A stretch of DNA of 64,000 bases from contig CALFXX010000073.1 of assembly GCA_937952975.1 (NCBI GenBank), positions 4,301 to 68,300 on the forward strand. Direction: 5' to 3'. This stretch comes from an uncultured Alcaligenaceae bacterium. GTDB lineage: Bacteria; Pseudomonadota; Gammaproteobacteria; Burkholderiales; Burkholderiaceae_B. The translations under genes and the position numbers were made by a program. Below the pieces are notes generated by a model. That model saw only the letters and a list, made by a program, of their open reading frames with translations, was not told the origin of the DNA and searched no databases. Of this stretch, positions 17,096 through 26,658 are shown in pieces (within the stretch, counting starts at the first letter, position 1; each line of letters begins with the position of its first letter).

Positions 17096-17782
17096 TCACA
17101 ACCGGTAGGCCGTTGCCGTCATCAGTTTAGACATCAACCCCATCAGACCCCGCACGGGCGCAGGCAGGCTCACCGCCCCGGCCCGCTCAGCGGTGACTCG
17201 ATGGCCGATCTCATCTTGTTTCATTTGCTCAACAATTTTGCGTGAGCGCACATCGCCCGCCGGCAAGCGCTGCAGATGATCATCTAGGTGCGCCTCAACC
17301 TGACGTTCAGTTTCTGCCATAAACCCCAAATTGCGGGCGACGCCGGCGCGAGCAGCCAACACCCCCAGCGTAAATGAGCCTGCATACCAAACAGGGTTCA
17401 AAAAACTGGGCCGGCTATCAAGCTCGCGCAGACGTTGCTGACACCAGGCAAGGTGATCGACCTCGTCGGCCGCTGCCCGATGAAAAAGCGCAGCACTTGA
17501 TGCGTCGCTGCTGGCAGCAGCTTGCCCTCGGTACAGAGCTTGCGCGCAAACCTCGCCCACATGGTTGACACGCATCAGCCCGGCCGCGTGTTTTGCCTCG
17601 GATGCTGTCAGGTCATGATCGACCCCCGTCTTGATCGGACCTGCAGGATTGGGCCGAGCAGCCCCAGCCTGCCCCGCTAACACCTGCAAGGCAACATCGA
17701 TTTCAGCAATAAAGGGATCGAGCCATTGCTCGCGACGAACAAAGTGCGACGAACCAACTGCAACCGCTTGAGGCGCTGCCAT
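17096..17782 (-). CDS. coq7: 3-demethoxyubiquinol 3-hydroxylase (Coq7)
   Basis: This di-iron monooxygenase hydroxylates 3-demethoxyubiquinol in ubiquinone synthesis. The 228-residue protein has two repeats with diiron ligands: MRVNHVGEVCAQALY and EVDHLAWCQQRL in the first, ETERQVEAHLDDHL and MKQDEIGHRVTAE in the second. These supply the six Glu/His ligands (two ExxH motifs). The family acts at the inner membrane face. The gene is divergent from the OsmC gene and followed by a large gap with an sRNA candidate. Confidence 0.93.
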   Translation of the reverse strand: MAAPQAVAVGSSHFVRREQWLDPFIAEIDVALQVLAGQAGAARPNPAGPIKTGVDHDLTASEAKHAAGLMRVNHVGEVCAQALYRGQAAASSDASSAALFHRAAADEVDHLAWCQQRLRELDSRPSFLNPVWYAGSFTLGVLAARAGVARNLGFMAETERQVEAHLDDHLQRLPAGDVRSRKIVEQMKQDEIGHRVTAERAGAVSLPAPVRGLMGLMSKLMTATAYRL

Positions 17783-17916
17783 ACATGACCTTGGGTGAAA
17801 TTCGGTTTGCCCGGACGAAGAGCGAGCTTTGACTTGAATTTTAAGCTCTCAGCAAGATTTTGCTTGAAACTTGAGAAACTTGATTATCATTCGAACTTCA
17901 CTATTAAGGATTGGAC

Positions 17917-18363
17917 ATGGAAGTCAAAATCGATTGGGGTGGCCCCGATGGCATGCTGTTCGTCGCGCAAACCGGAACCGGGCATATTGCAGCCATGGAT
18001 GGCGCACCCGACGGCGGCGGCCACAACCTTGCCCCGCGTCCAATGGAACTCTTACTTGTCGGCACGGGCGGTTGTACGGCCTATGATGTGGTGCTAATTC
18101 TCAAGCGTGGACGCCATGCCATCGTTGGCTGCTCGGTCAAGCTCATTGCAGAGCGCGCAGACGTTGATCCAAAGGTGTTCACCAAGATCCACTTTGTGTT
18201 TACCGTGACGGGGCACAACCTGCCCCGCGCTGCTGTTGAGCGCGCCATTGCACTCTCGCACGAAAAATACTGCTCGGCCTCAGCGATGCTTGCGCACACC
18301 GCAGCCATCACTTGGGCTGCTGAGATTGTCGATACGGGCGGCGCTGTCGCCGAGAAATCCTAA
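17917..18363 (+). CDS. OsmC-family peroxiredoxin-like protein
   Basis: This 148-residue protein belongs to the OsmC/Ohr superfamily, thiol peroxidases that reduce organic hydroperoxides. Two conserved cysteines are visible, in GGCTAYDVV near residue 54 and KYCSASAM near 115, the positions of the peroxidatic and resolving residues. It looks closest to the YhfA branch, whose substrate is uncertain. The ATG at 17917 is chosen over an in-frame TTG at 17911 because AAGGA ends six bases before it. thyA follows after 17 bases. Confidence 0.85.
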   Translation: MEVKIDWGGPDGMLFVAQTGTGHIAAMDGAPDGGGHNLAPRPMELLLVGTGGCTAYDVVLILKRGRHAIVGCSVKLIAERADVDPKVFTKIHFVFTVTGHNLPRAAVERAIALSHEKYCSASAMLAHTAAITWAAEIVDTGGAVAEKS

Positions 18364-18380
18364 AGACAGGATTCAAGCTA

Positions 18381-19175
18381 ATGAACCAATACGAAACCTT
18401 CATGCGTCACGTCTACACAACAGGCGTGAATAAAACGGATCGAACCGGAACCGGAACCCGCTCCGTCTTTGGCTATCAGATGCGGTTTGATCTCGCAAAA
18501 GGTTTTCCGCTGATCACGACAAAGAAACTGCACACCCGCAGCATTTTTGTCGAGCTTCTGTGGTTCTTACGTGGTGATTCAAACGTCAAATGGTTACAAG
18601 ATAATGGTTGCAGCATTTGGGACGAGTGGGCCAGACCGGACGGCGACTTGGGCCCGGTCTACGGCGTGCAATGGCGCTCGTGGCCGACCCCTGATGGCGA
18701 GCATATCGACCAGATCAGTCAGGTGCTTGAGCAAATTCGCAAAACACCCGATTCGCGCCGTTTGATTGTTTCGGCCTGGAACGTCGCTGAAATTAAAAAT
18801 ATGGCCTTGCCGCCATGCCATGCCTTTTTTCAGTTTTATGTTGCCGAGGGCAAGTTGTCTTGCCAGCTTTATCAACGCAGCGCGGATATCTTTTTAGGCG
18901 TACCCTTTAATATCGCCAGTTACGCCCTGCTCACCCACATGGTGGCGCAACAGTGCAACCTCGAAGTGGGCGATTTTGTCTGGACGGGCGGTGATTGCCA
19001 TATTTATAGCAACCATTTTGAGCAAGTTGAGTTGCAACTGTCACGCACGCCTAATCCCTACCCTACACTCGTCTTGCAACGCAAGCCAGACTCTTTATTC
19101 GACTACCGTTACGAAGACTTTGTGATCGAAAATTACGAGCACCACCCACACATCAAGGCACCTGTTGCCGTTTGA
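18381..19175 (+). CDS. thyA: Thymidylate synthase
   Basis: ThyA methylates dUMP to dTMP using methylenetetrahydrofolate, which is oxidised to dihydrofolate. The 264-residue length equals the E. coli type. RTGTGTRSVFG lies near the N-terminus, the catalytic Cys is in LPPCHAFFQFYV near residue 146, and QRSADIFLGVPFNIASYA binds dUMP. The downstream folA gene recycles the dihydrofolate product, so the two genes form a functional pair 22 bases apart. Confidence 0.98.
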   Translation: MNQYETFMRHVYTTGVNKTDRTGTGTRSVFGYQMRFDLAKGFPLITTKKLHTRSIFVELLWFLRGDSNVKWLQDNGCSIWDEWARPDGDLGPVYGVQWRSWPTPDGEHIDQISQVLEQIRKTPDSRRLIVSAWNVAEIKNMALPPCHAFFQFYVAEGKLSCQLYQRSADIFLGVPFNIASYALLTHMVAQQCNLEVGDFVWTGGDCHIYSNHFEQVELQLSRTPNPYPTLVLQRKPDSLFDYRYEDFVIENYEHHPHIKAPVAV

Positions 19176-19197
19176 TTTCGTTTAAGAGACTTGGCTG

Positions 19198-19683
19198 ATG
19201 CAGCTAAATTTAATTGTTGCCTACGCCCGTAACCGCACCATCGGGCGGGACAACACCTTGCCCTGGAAGCTGCCCGGCGATTTGGCGCACTTTAAGCGCA
19301 CAACGCTTGGCTGCCCCATTGTGATGGGCCGCAAAACCTGGGATTCGCTGGGCAGACCTCTGCCAGGGCGACGCAATATCGTCATCACCCGCGACGCCAG
19401 CAAGGCATTCGCTGGAGCAGAGTGCTTTACGAGTTTGCCTCAGGCACTTGAAACGCTTAAAGATGCCGAACACGTGTTTATTATCGGCGGCGCGCAAATT
19501 TACCAACAAGCGTTGCCTCTCGCCCACCGTGTTGTCGCAACTGAAATTCAGGCTGATATTGAAGGCGACGCTGTGTTTGAACCGCTTGACAAAGCGATGT
19601 GGGTTGAGACCTCGCGTCTGCCCCAACCTGCGGAGAACGGGCTAGCCTACGACCTGGTCGAGTACCATCGACTTAAAGGCTAA
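19198..19683 (+). CDS. folA: Dihydrofolate reductase
   Basis: The enzyme reduces dihydrofolate to tetrahydrofolate with NADPH. The 161-residue protein has the family elements in order: AYARNRTIGRDNTLPWKLPGDL with the active-site acid, MGRKTWDSLGRPLPGRRNIVITR (NADPH binding) and FIIGGAQIYQQAL. It is directly downstream of thyA and three bases upstream of the YdgA-like gene, so the OsmC-thyA-folA-YdgA genes may be one transcript. Confidence 0.98.
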   Translation: MQLNLIVAYARNRTIGRDNTLPWKLPGDLAHFKRTTLGCPIVMGRKTWDSLGRPLPGRRNIVITRDASKAFAGAECFTSLPQALETLKDAEHVFIIGGAQIYQQALPLAHRVVATEIQADIEGDAVFEPLDKAMWVETSRLPQPAENGLAYDLVEYHRLKG

Positions 19684-19686
19684 ACG

Positions 19687-21579
19687 ATGAACAAGAAACT
19701 AATCAGTGCCATCAGTGCGCTCTCCCTGCTATTTGTCATTTATGCCGGTACCAGTTGGTACATCGGCGGACGCGTCCATGCCGAGTCCGAAACCGTCATC
19801 GACTCGCTCAACACTTACATCGCAAAAAATTGGTCTGATCAAGTGCGCGTCACGCTGCGCGACTATCAGCGTGGGATATTTGCTAGCAAGGCCTCGTATC
19901 TTCTGAGTTTCCCTGCCCCTAAAACCTCAACCCTACGCCCTGACGTTTTAGTGGTGAACCATATCGCCCATGATGCCTTGTCTTTAACGCAAGTCGCGCA
20001 TGGCAACTTCGAATGGTTATCTGCGTCAATTCATACAACCCTAGAACCCACCGCCTTCACTGAAGCGTTATTCAAAGCCACAGGCGGGCAGTCGCTTATT
20101 GATGGCCATACACAACTCAGCGCAAAAGGCGTGGCCAAACTTAACTGGGTCATTCGCCCGGTCGATCACACACAAGACACTGTGCGCTCGAGGTTTGCCG
20201 GAGCCACCCTGGTTGCTGAGATCGGCCACGCCTTCAGTCACACCAAAGGCGAGCTCAAGGTCACGGGGCTAAACATTACCGATGGCAAGGCAACACTAGA
20301 AATCAAATCAAGCCGCCTTCACACAGACACCCACCCAGGGCAGTCTGGCTTAAGTATCGGGGTCAGCGGTGCAGACATCGGCGAGCTGACGCTCACGTCG
20401 TTAAATTTTCCGACCGTGACCGCCAAGCAAATAAACACCCGCTTAATCTTGAATGAAAAAGACAACCTGCTCAGCGGACAGTCTCACTACGATATCGAAC
20501 GTTTGACGATCGATAAAAAAGACTGGGGTACGCTGCAATTGACTGCCTCTTACGACAAGCTCAACAGCAACACCGTTAAATCGCTTACCGATCTCTACAG
20601 CACAATCCTGACGCGCTCGCTCAACAACGAACCCGACGCCGACCTCATGACTGCTTCAGACCTCAAGCAGTTTTGGGGTCATGTGCAGACTCTGGCCAAA
20701 AATGGTCCGACGCTCAGACTTGACCCGTTCATTTGGCAAACTGCCAATGGTCAAAGCTCGATCACGCTAAGCACGGTGCTGGCTCCGGTCGATTTGCGCA
20801 GCAGTGGCATGGGCTTAAACGGCAATCCGATCCAAGCGATGGACGCCACCATCGCGCTCTCGCGTGCGATGGCTGCTGGGATCATTGCCACGGGCCTTGA
20901 AGCGAGTGGAGTCAACCCAGCGCAGGCAAAGAGCACGGCCGATAAAGAAATCGCAACTGCGCTTGATGTTGCAGCCAAGTTAAAGCTAGGCACACTAAAA
21001 GGCGATCGACTGATCACTCAACTTAGCTTTAAGGACGATGTTTTTAAAGTCAACGGACAAGCCGTTTCAGCCGAAACATTGCTCACACTCGCGTCTTCAC
21101 TGGTGCCAGCCGAGTGGCTTGCTGCAGACCCTGTCGCAAGCACGGACGGCCCCGACGAAGCTGCGGCCACAAGGCATCTCGATCCTTCTGTGTTAGCGAG
21201 TATTTTGACGGCTGCCGACTTCTCTTTTGAAGAAGTCAAAGACGAGCAAGGCGACCCGTTACTCAAGGTGTCACCTGGCGACTCCGGTGCGGCCAAAATC
21301 GATATGTTGTTCGTGGGTTGCGGCAGCGACCCAAGCTGCGAAGACGTGCTGTTACGCGCGACGTACTCTCCAGACAAACCGGTCGCACTCAAGGTAGCCA
21401 ACGACTGGAATGTACGCAATCGCTGGGCGCGTGCCTATGTCAATGACAAAAGGGAAGCTGTCATTGAAATGGACATTAGCGCTTACGGGGGCATCGGGCG
21501 CGATGCTGTAGAGGGCATGGTGAATACCTTCTTTAAGATCGTGCGAGATTTCTCTAAAGAGCTCGAAGCACCAAACTAA
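19687..21579 (+). CDS. YdgA-family (DUF945) membrane-anchored protein
   Basis: This 630-residue protein starts with a single hydrophobic segment (SAISALSLLFVIYAGTSWYIG) and is otherwise soluble and presumably periplasmic. Its N-terminal pattern, length and strand-rich middle resemble the YdgA/DUF945 family, whose biochemical role is unknown. The C-terminal part has a Cys pair (GCGSDPSCED). It begins three bases after folA, so translation may be coupled. Family assignment rests on overall pattern rather than a catalytic motif. Confidence 0.7.
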   Translation: MNKKLISAISALSLLFVIYAGTSWYIGGRVHAESETVIDSLNTYIAKNWSDQVRVTLRDYQRGIFASKASYLLSFPAPKTSTLRPDVLVVNHIAHDALSLTQVAHGNFEWLSASIHTTLEPTAFTEALFKATGGQSLIDGHTQLSAKGVAKLNWVIRPVDHTQDTVRSRFAGATLVAEIGHAFSHTKGELKVTGLNITDGKATLEIKSSRLHTDTHPGQSGLSIGVSGADIGELTLTSLNFPTVTAKQINTRLILNEKDNLLSGQSHYDIERLTIDKKDWGTLQLTASYDKLNSNTVKSLTDLYSTILTRSLNNEPDADLMTASDLKQFWGHVQTLAKNGPTLRLDPFIWQTANGQSSITLSTVLAPVDLRSSGMGLNGNPIQAMDATIALSRAMAAGIIATGLEASGVNPAQAKSTADKEIATALDVAAKLKLGTLKGDRLITQLSFKDDVFKVNGQAVSAETLLTLASSLVPAEWLAADPVASTDGPDEAAATRHLDPSVLASILTAADFSFEEVKDEQGDPLLKVSPGDSGAAKIDMLFVGCGSDPSCEDVLLRATYSPDKPVALKVANDWNVRNRWARAYVNDKREAVIEMDISAYGGIGRDAVEGMVNTFFKIVRDFSKELEAPN

Positions 21580-21633
21580 TCATATTTTTCATCGAACCCT
21601 TTTTTCTTCTCATCGAGAAAAAATCTGACCAAT

Positions 21634-21674
21634 AAAAAAATGAGCCGATGATTGAGTGAACAATCATCGGCTCA
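21634..21674 (-). terminator. Intrinsic terminator of the gcvTHP operon
   Basis: TGAGCCGATGATTG and CAATCATCGGCTCA form a perfect 14-base stem with a six-base loop. On the minus strand it is followed by seven Ts. It ends leftward transcription about 60 bases past gcvP. Confidence 0.85.
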
Positions 21675-21693
21675 GTTCTTGAGAGGGCGACTA

Positions 21694-21721
21694 TTTTGCG
21701 AGGGCCTTCGCCCTCGCAAAA
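21694..21721. terminator. Second hairpin just after gcvP
   Basis: TTTTGCGAGGGC-CTTC-GCCCTCGCAAAA is a perfect 12-base stem with a tetraloop. It lies 14 bases past the gcvP stop and upstream, in the minus-strand sense, of the main terminator. With A and T flanks on both sides it may terminate in both directions or protect the 3' end. Confidence 0.6.
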
Positions 21722-21735
21722 ACACGCATAAAAAG

Positions 21736-24600
21736 TTATGCGTACGCCTCGATCGGCAAGCAGGCACACACTAAGTTGCGATCACCCCACGCATTATCGA
21801 CACGACCCACTGGCGGCCAATACTTGTTATCACGCAGGCTGGCTACAGGATAGGCCGCTTGTTGGCGCGGATAATCATGATGCCACTCTTCAGCAAGGAG
21901 CATCTGAGCTGTGTGTGGTGCGTTCTTGAGCACGTTATCGGTGCGATCACGCTCGCCTCGCTCGATTTGAGCAATTTCTTGACGAATCGCAATCATGGCA
22001 TCGATAAAGCGATCGAGTTCAACCAAGCCTTCAGACTCGGTTGGCTCAACCATCAGAGTACCCGCCACCGGGAAACTCATAGTTGGTGCATGAAAACCGT
22101 AATCCATCAAGCGCTTGGCGATATCTTCGGCTGAGACGCCAGAGGCTTCTTTGATATCGTGCATATCAAGAATGCACTCGTGCGCCACGCGTCCGTTGCG
22201 ACCGCTATACAACACGGGATAATGCCCCGCTAAGCGACGTGCAATGTAGTTCGCACTTAGGATCGCGACCTCAGTGGCACGACGTAAGCCCGCGGCACCC
22301 ATCAGTGAAATATACACAAACGGAATCGGCAAAATGCTGGCCGAACCAAACGGCGCCGCCGATACCGGGCCAACGGGCACATTGCCAGACAGCGTGCCAT
22401 TTTCAGCAACCACGCCAGGCAAGAACGGTGCCAGATGTGCACGAACGCCCACAGGCCCAACGCCGGGGCCGCCGCCGCCATGCGGAATACAAAACGTTTT
22501 GTGTAAATTCAAATGCGACACATCCGAACCAAACTTACCCGGCTGCGCGACTCCAACCATGGCGTTCATGTTCGCGCCGTCCATATACACCTGGCCGCCT
22601 GCTGCGTGGATCATGTCACAGATGCCCGTGATGGCTTCTTCAAACACACCGTGCGTTGAAGGATAGGTCACCATCAAGGCAGCGAGGCGATCACCCGCCT
22701 GCGCAATCTTGGCTTGCAAATCTTCGACGTCAACGTTGCCATGCGCGTCAGACTTCACAACCACAACGTGCATGCCCACCATATTGGCTGACGCTGGATT
22801 CGTGCCGTGTGCTGACGATGGGATCAAACAAATGTCACGTTGCGACTGACCATTGGCACGGTGATAGGCACGGATGGCGAGCAACCCAGCATATTCACCT
22901 TGCGCACCAGAATTTGGCTGCAAACTGATTGCGTCGTAGCCCGTGATTTCGCACAGGTCTTTTGACAAACGCTGGATCATCGTTTGATAACCGAGAGTCT
23001 GCTCGGCCGGCGCAAAAGGATGGATGCTTGCAAATTCGGGCCACGTCACCGGAATCATCTCGACGGTTGCGTTGAGCTTCATGGTGCAAGAACCAAGCGG
23101 GATCATCGTGCGATCAAGCGCTAAATCTTTATCTGACAATTTACGCAAGTAGCGCAGCATGTCAGTTTCGGATTGAATGCTCGAAAAAATTGGATGGCTC
23201 AAGATCGCCTGTTTGCGTTGAACAGCACCCGGGATCCCGGGCAAGCCGTCAAGCGATGCAGGAATAGCCGGTGCGGGCTTACCCAACACACCGGCAAAGA
23301 GTGTAACGAGTTGTTCAAGATCGTCTGCAGTCACTGTTTCATCTAACGAAATCGACAATTGTGCAGAATTAACATGACGCAAATTGATGCGGGCAGCACG
23401 CGCAGCCTGTAAAGCTTTGTCTGTTTGTGCTGCCGTATTGAGCAACAAGGTATCAAAGAATGTTTTGTTGACGACCTCTAGGCCCAACTGAGTCAGGGCT
23501 TGGCTCAATAGCGCCGTTGCGTGCTGAACCCTAGTGGCCATCGCGGTCAGGCCTTTAGGGCCATGCCATAACGCATACATACTTGACATGACAGCAAGCA
23601 GAACCTGCGCCGTGCAAATGTTAGAAGTGGCTTTTTCGCGGCGGATATGCTGCTCGCGCGTTTGTAAGGCCAAACGAAGCGCCGAGTTACCCTGAGCGTC
23701 TTTTGATACACCGACCAACCGTCCCGGCATATTACGTTTGAACGCATCTTTGCAGGCCATAAAGCCAGCATGAGGGCCACCAAAACCAAAGGGCACACCA
23801 AAACGCTGCGCTGAACCAATTGCAATGTCTGCATCCCAATGACCTGGGGGCTCAAGCAAGGTCAGAGCCAAAAGGTCTGTCGCACACGCAACGACGCCAC
23901 CTTTTGCATGCACCTGAGTCGTCAACGCGCGGTAATCGGCAACGGTGCCCAGCGAGTGCGGATATTGCACGAGCAAGCCGAAACAATCTGGCACACCTTT
24001 GAGTTCATCACCCACGACCACATCAATGTCTAACCCATCGGCGCGCGTACGAATCACTTCGATGGTTTGGGGGTGGCAGTGCTGCGAAACAAAAAATACT
24101 TTGCTGGCCGCTTGCGACGCCCGGCGGGCCAGCGTCATCGCTTCGGCCGCCGCGGTGCCTTCGTCTAGCAATGACGCATTTGAAATATCAAGCCCAGTGA
24201 GGTCTGCCACCATCGTCTGATAGTTCAAGATCGCCTCGAGGCGCCCCTGAGAGATCTCGGGTTGATAAGGCGTGTAAGCCGTATACCAAGCCGGATTTTC
24301 AAGTATGTTGCGCAGGATCACGTTGGGCGTGTGTGTACCGTAATAGCCCTGGCCAATGTAATTACGAAAAACTTGATTACCCGCTGCGATTTTTTTCATT
24401 TCGGCCAAGACATCGGCCTCGGCGCGCGGTGCCGCGAGGTCAAGCTCACGCGTCATGCGAATGTTGGCGGGCACAACCTCTTGCATCAATGCCTCGAGAC
24501 TTGGCGCCCCGATTGCCTCAAGCATGCGTTGCTGATCGGCCTCACCGGGGCCGATATGGCGAGGAATAAACTCGCCTGACGTGTCTAAAGAATTTGACAT
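21736..24600 (-). CDS. gcvP: Glycine dehydrogenase (decarboxylating), P-protein
   Basis: The PLP-dependent P-protein decarboxylates glycine and passes the aminomethyl group to lipoylated GcvH. The 954-residue single-chain form has FIPRHIGP at the N-terminus and the PLP-binding lysine in NLHKTFCIPHGGGGPG near residue 700. GSCTMKLNATVEM is another family signature. The start at 24600 (MSNSLDTSGEF) is chosen on family fit. The upstream extension would overlap gcvH. gcvP is last in gcvT-gcvH-gcvP, ten bases after gcvH. Confidence 0.97.
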   Translation of the reverse strand: MSNSLDTSGEFIPRHIGPGEADQQRMLEAIGAPSLEALMQEVVPANIRMTRELDLAAPRAEADVLAEMKKIAAGNQVFRNYIGQGYYGTHTPNVILRNILENPAWYTAYTPYQPEISQGRLEAILNYQTMVADLTGLDISNASLLDEGTAAAEAMTLARRASQAASKVFFVSQHCHPQTIEVIRTRADGLDIDVVVGDELKGVPDCFGLLVQYPHSLGTVADYRALTTQVHAKGGVVACATDLLALTLLEPPGHWDADIAIGSAQRFGVPFGFGGPHAGFMACKDAFKRNMPGRLVGVSKDAQGNSALRLALQTREQHIRREKATSNICTAQVLLAVMSSMYALWHGPKGLTAMATRVQHATALLSQALTQLGLEVVNKTFFDTLLLNTAAQTDKALQAARAARINLRHVNSAQLSISLDETVTADDLEQLVTLFAGVLGKPAPAIPASLDGLPGIPGAVQRKQAILSHPIFSSIQSETDMLRYLRKLSDKDLALDRTMIPLGSCTMKLNATVEMIPVTWPEFASIHPFAPAEQTLGYQTMIQRLSKDLCEITGYDAISLQPNSGAQGEYAGLLAIRAYHRANGQSQRDICLIPSSAHGTNPASANMVGMHVVVVKSDAHGNVDVEDLQAKIAQAGDRLAALMVTYPSTHGVFEEAITGICDMIHAAGGQVYMDGANMNAMVGVAQPGKFGSDVSHLNLHKTFCIPHGGGGPGVGPVGVRAHLAPFLPGVVAENGTLSGNVPVGPVSAAPFGSASILPIPFVYISLMGAAGLRRATEVAILSANYIARRLAGHYPVLYSGRNGRVAHECILDMHDIKEASGVSAEDIAKRLMDYGFHAPTMSFPVAGTLMVEPTESEGLVELDRFIDAMIAIRQEIAQIERGERDRTDNVLKNAPHTAQMLLAEEWHHDYPRQQAAYPVASLRDNKYWPPVGRVDNAWGDRNLVCACLPIEAYA

Positions 24601-24610
24601 GATTTTGACC

Positions 24611-24991
24611 TTAACCTGCGTCAGCAACGGCCTGATAGCCTGCTGCATCGAGCAAGCCATCGACATCGGCTGGGTTGTTGGCTTTGATTTTAAAAATCCA
24701 GGTGCTGTAAGGCGAGGCGTTGATGGTTTCGGGCGCATCGTTCAGCGCCTCGTTAAAGCCGACGATCTCTCCCGCGACAGGTGCGTAAATATCAGAAGCC
24801 GCTTTGACCGATTCAACCACCCCGGCCGTTGCGCCCGCTGCCAGCTTGGCACCAACTTTAACGTCACCCACAAAAACCAAGTCGCCAAGCTGTTCTTGGG
24901 CGGGGCCGGTGATACCGACCAACATGACATCGCCCTCAGCCTTGATCCATTCGTGGCTAGCTGCGTATTTACGATCGTTAGGAATGCTCAT
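24611..24991 (-). CDS. gcvH: Glycine cleavage system H protein
   Basis: GcvH is the lipoylated shuttle between the P-, T- and L-proteins. The 126-residue protein contains the lipoylation site in VVESVKAASDIYAPV, with the modified Lys near residue 64, and a GPAQEQLGDLVFV strand before it. It lies between gcvT and gcvP under the same leader and should be made in step with them. Confidence 0.97.
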   Translation of the reverse strand: MSIPNDRKYAASHEWIKAEGDVMLVGITGPAQEQLGDLVFVGDVKVGAKLAAGATAGVVESVKAASDIYAPVAGEIVGFNEALNDAPETINASPYSTWIFKIKANNPADVDGLLDAAGYQAVADAG

Positions 24992-25065
24992 GAAAGTCTC
25001 CTGAAATTATTGGGGTTCGGTAAGGTCGAAAAAATAGCGTACGAAAATTTAAACTCTTGCAGTAC

Positions 25066-26169
25066 TTACTTTGCGTGTACAACTTCAGCACCCTGGCGCA
25101 CAAACGGTAGCTTGCACACCTCGGCGGGGACCCACTTACCGCGAATATCAATTTCAACGCGATCACCCACCTCGACACCCAACGGCAGGCGTGCAAAACC
25201 AATCGAGACACCCAGCGTAGGCGACATGGTGCCGCTGGTCACTTCGCCCATGCCATCATCGGTGCGCACCGTCATGTGGGCGCGCATCACACCGCGATCT
25301 AATAATTTGAGCCCGATAAACACTTTAGGATCCGCAAACTGCTTTAGCGCCTTGCGGCCGATAAAGAAACGTTCGGTGTCCTTCAGCGATACCGTCCAGG
25401 TCAGGCCGGCCTGGTTAGGATGAATCAGTTCGTCCATATCCTGGCCGTATAAATTCATACCAGCCTCTAAGCGCAGCGTGTCACGCGCGCCCAGACCGCA
25501 AGGATGAACCTGTTGACCGATCAGGCCGACCCACAACTGAGCAACCTCAGAGGCGGGCAACACAATCTCAAAACCGTCTTCACCGGTGTAGCCCGTGCGA
25601 GCCACCAAAACGTCACCCACAAAGACCGCCGCACAGAACACGCCAAGATTTTGCGTGGCCGCTTGCCATGCCGGGCGCGCTGCCCAGACCTTGGCACGGG
25701 CGTTTGGCCCCTGTACTGCCACCATCGCCAGGTCGCGACGCGGCGTCACGGTGACTTGAAACTTTTCAGCAGCGGCCACGCGCTGCATCCAAGAGATATC
25801 TTTATCTGCCGTACCAGCATTAACCACCAAGCGCCATTGCGTAGCCGTGAAAAAATAAACGATCAAGTCGTCAATCACGCCGCCCTGCGGGTTCAACATA
25901 CAGGAGTAAAGGGCTTTGCCGGGCTGCGTCAACTTAGAGACGTCGTTGGCCACCAGTCTGCGCAAAAAGGCCGTCGCATCCGGACCCGTCACATCAACGT
26001 TTAGCATGTGCGAAACATCAAACATGCCCGCATCACGCCGCACAGCATGATGCTCTTCGATTTGAGAGCCGTAATTGACAGGCATATCCCAGCCACCAAA
26101 ATCGACCATGCGCGCACCTGCCGCGACGTGGGTCTCGTGCAGCGGGGTACGTTTTAAAGTAGCAGACAT
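25066..26169 (-). CDS. gcvT: Aminomethyltransferase, T-protein
   Basis: GcvT releases ammonia from the aminomethyl-lipoyl group of GcvH and forms methylenetetrahydrofolate. The 367-residue protein begins with the family pattern TPLHETHVAAGARMVDFGGWDMPVNY. The folate-site Asp lies within LNPQGGVIDDLIVYF near residue 100, and ARTGYTGEDGFEI is conserved. A GGAG site precedes the ATG. It is the first gene of the operon and lies directly after a glycine riboswitch. Confidence 0.97.
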   Translation of the reverse strand: MSATLKRTPLHETHVAAGARMVDFGGWDMPVNYGSQIEEHHAVRRDAGMFDVSHMLNVDVTGPDATAFLRRLVANDVSKLTQPGKALYSCMLNPQGGVIDDLIVYFFTATQWRLVVNAGTADKDISWMQRVAAAEKFQVTVTPRRDLAMVAVQGPNARAKVWAARPAWQAATQNLGVFCAAVFVGDVLVARTGYTGEDGFEIVLPASEVAQLWVGLIGQQVHPCGLGARDTLRLEAGMNLYGQDMDELIHPNQAGLTWTVSLKDTERFFIGRKALKQFADPKVFIGLKLLDRGVMRAHMTVRTDDGMGEVTSGTMSPTLGVSIGFARLPLGVEVGDRVEIDIRGKWVPAEVCKLPFVRQGAEVVHAK

Positions 26170-26240
26170 GAAAAGGCTCCAGAACGATCAAAGGGCGAGC
26201 GGTTCACCCACCCACACTTAACGTGAGTGTTTGAGCCAAC

Positions 26241-26341
26241 GTTCGCCCCTCTGTCCTTTTGCCTGAGAGTTGCCCTGCAAGACAGCAGGTGTGCACCTTC
26301 GGCGCCCGTTTTAGCCATTCGGCCGCGGGTCTCTCCAGAGT
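26241..26341 (-). promoter_or_regulatory. Glycine riboswitch upstream of gcvT
   Basis: The minus strand reads CTCTGGAGAGACC, then GGCGCCGAAGG, then AACTCTCAGGCAAAAGGACAGAGGGG. These are the conserved blocks of the gcvT glycine aptamer. Only one full aptamer is visible. The 70-base stretch between it and gcvT can pair GGGCGA (minus complement of 26243-26248) with TCGCCC (minus complement of 26193-26198) near the gcvT ribosome site, a candidate expression platform. Glycine binding would turn gcvTHP on, as in other bacteria. Confidence 0.93.
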
Positions 26342-26658
26342 GTTGTGTTGTCACATGCCTGTTCAACATGCAACATTGCAGCTTGCGGTATGGGAAGCCT
26401 GAGCGATTCTGGGCGAATTGCGCCTTCGGCGGCAAACTTGGGCAACAATGACGCTACCCGCTGCACTCTCCCGCAAACTGCGTTCACAGCGCCGTTATCG
26501 TACCGCGAAACCACGGCCTCGGACAACTCGCTTAGAAATTTAACGACTTCTAACTTGTTTTGCTAAAAACGTGAGTAAAGCATTGCAGCAAGTGACGACG
26601 AAACGGGGGAGCGACAACGCCAACACGTTCGGTTCAAGTGAACCTTTAACGTTTAATG
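26342..26658. other. Non-coding gap upstream of the glycine riboswitch
   Basis: These 317 bases between the YhiN-like gene and the riboswitch must hold the gcv promoter, on the minus strand close to 26341. No convincing -35/-10 pair was found; TTGCAT and TTGAAC are candidate -35 boxes without a good -10. No gene, terminator or repeat stands out. Confidence 0.5.
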
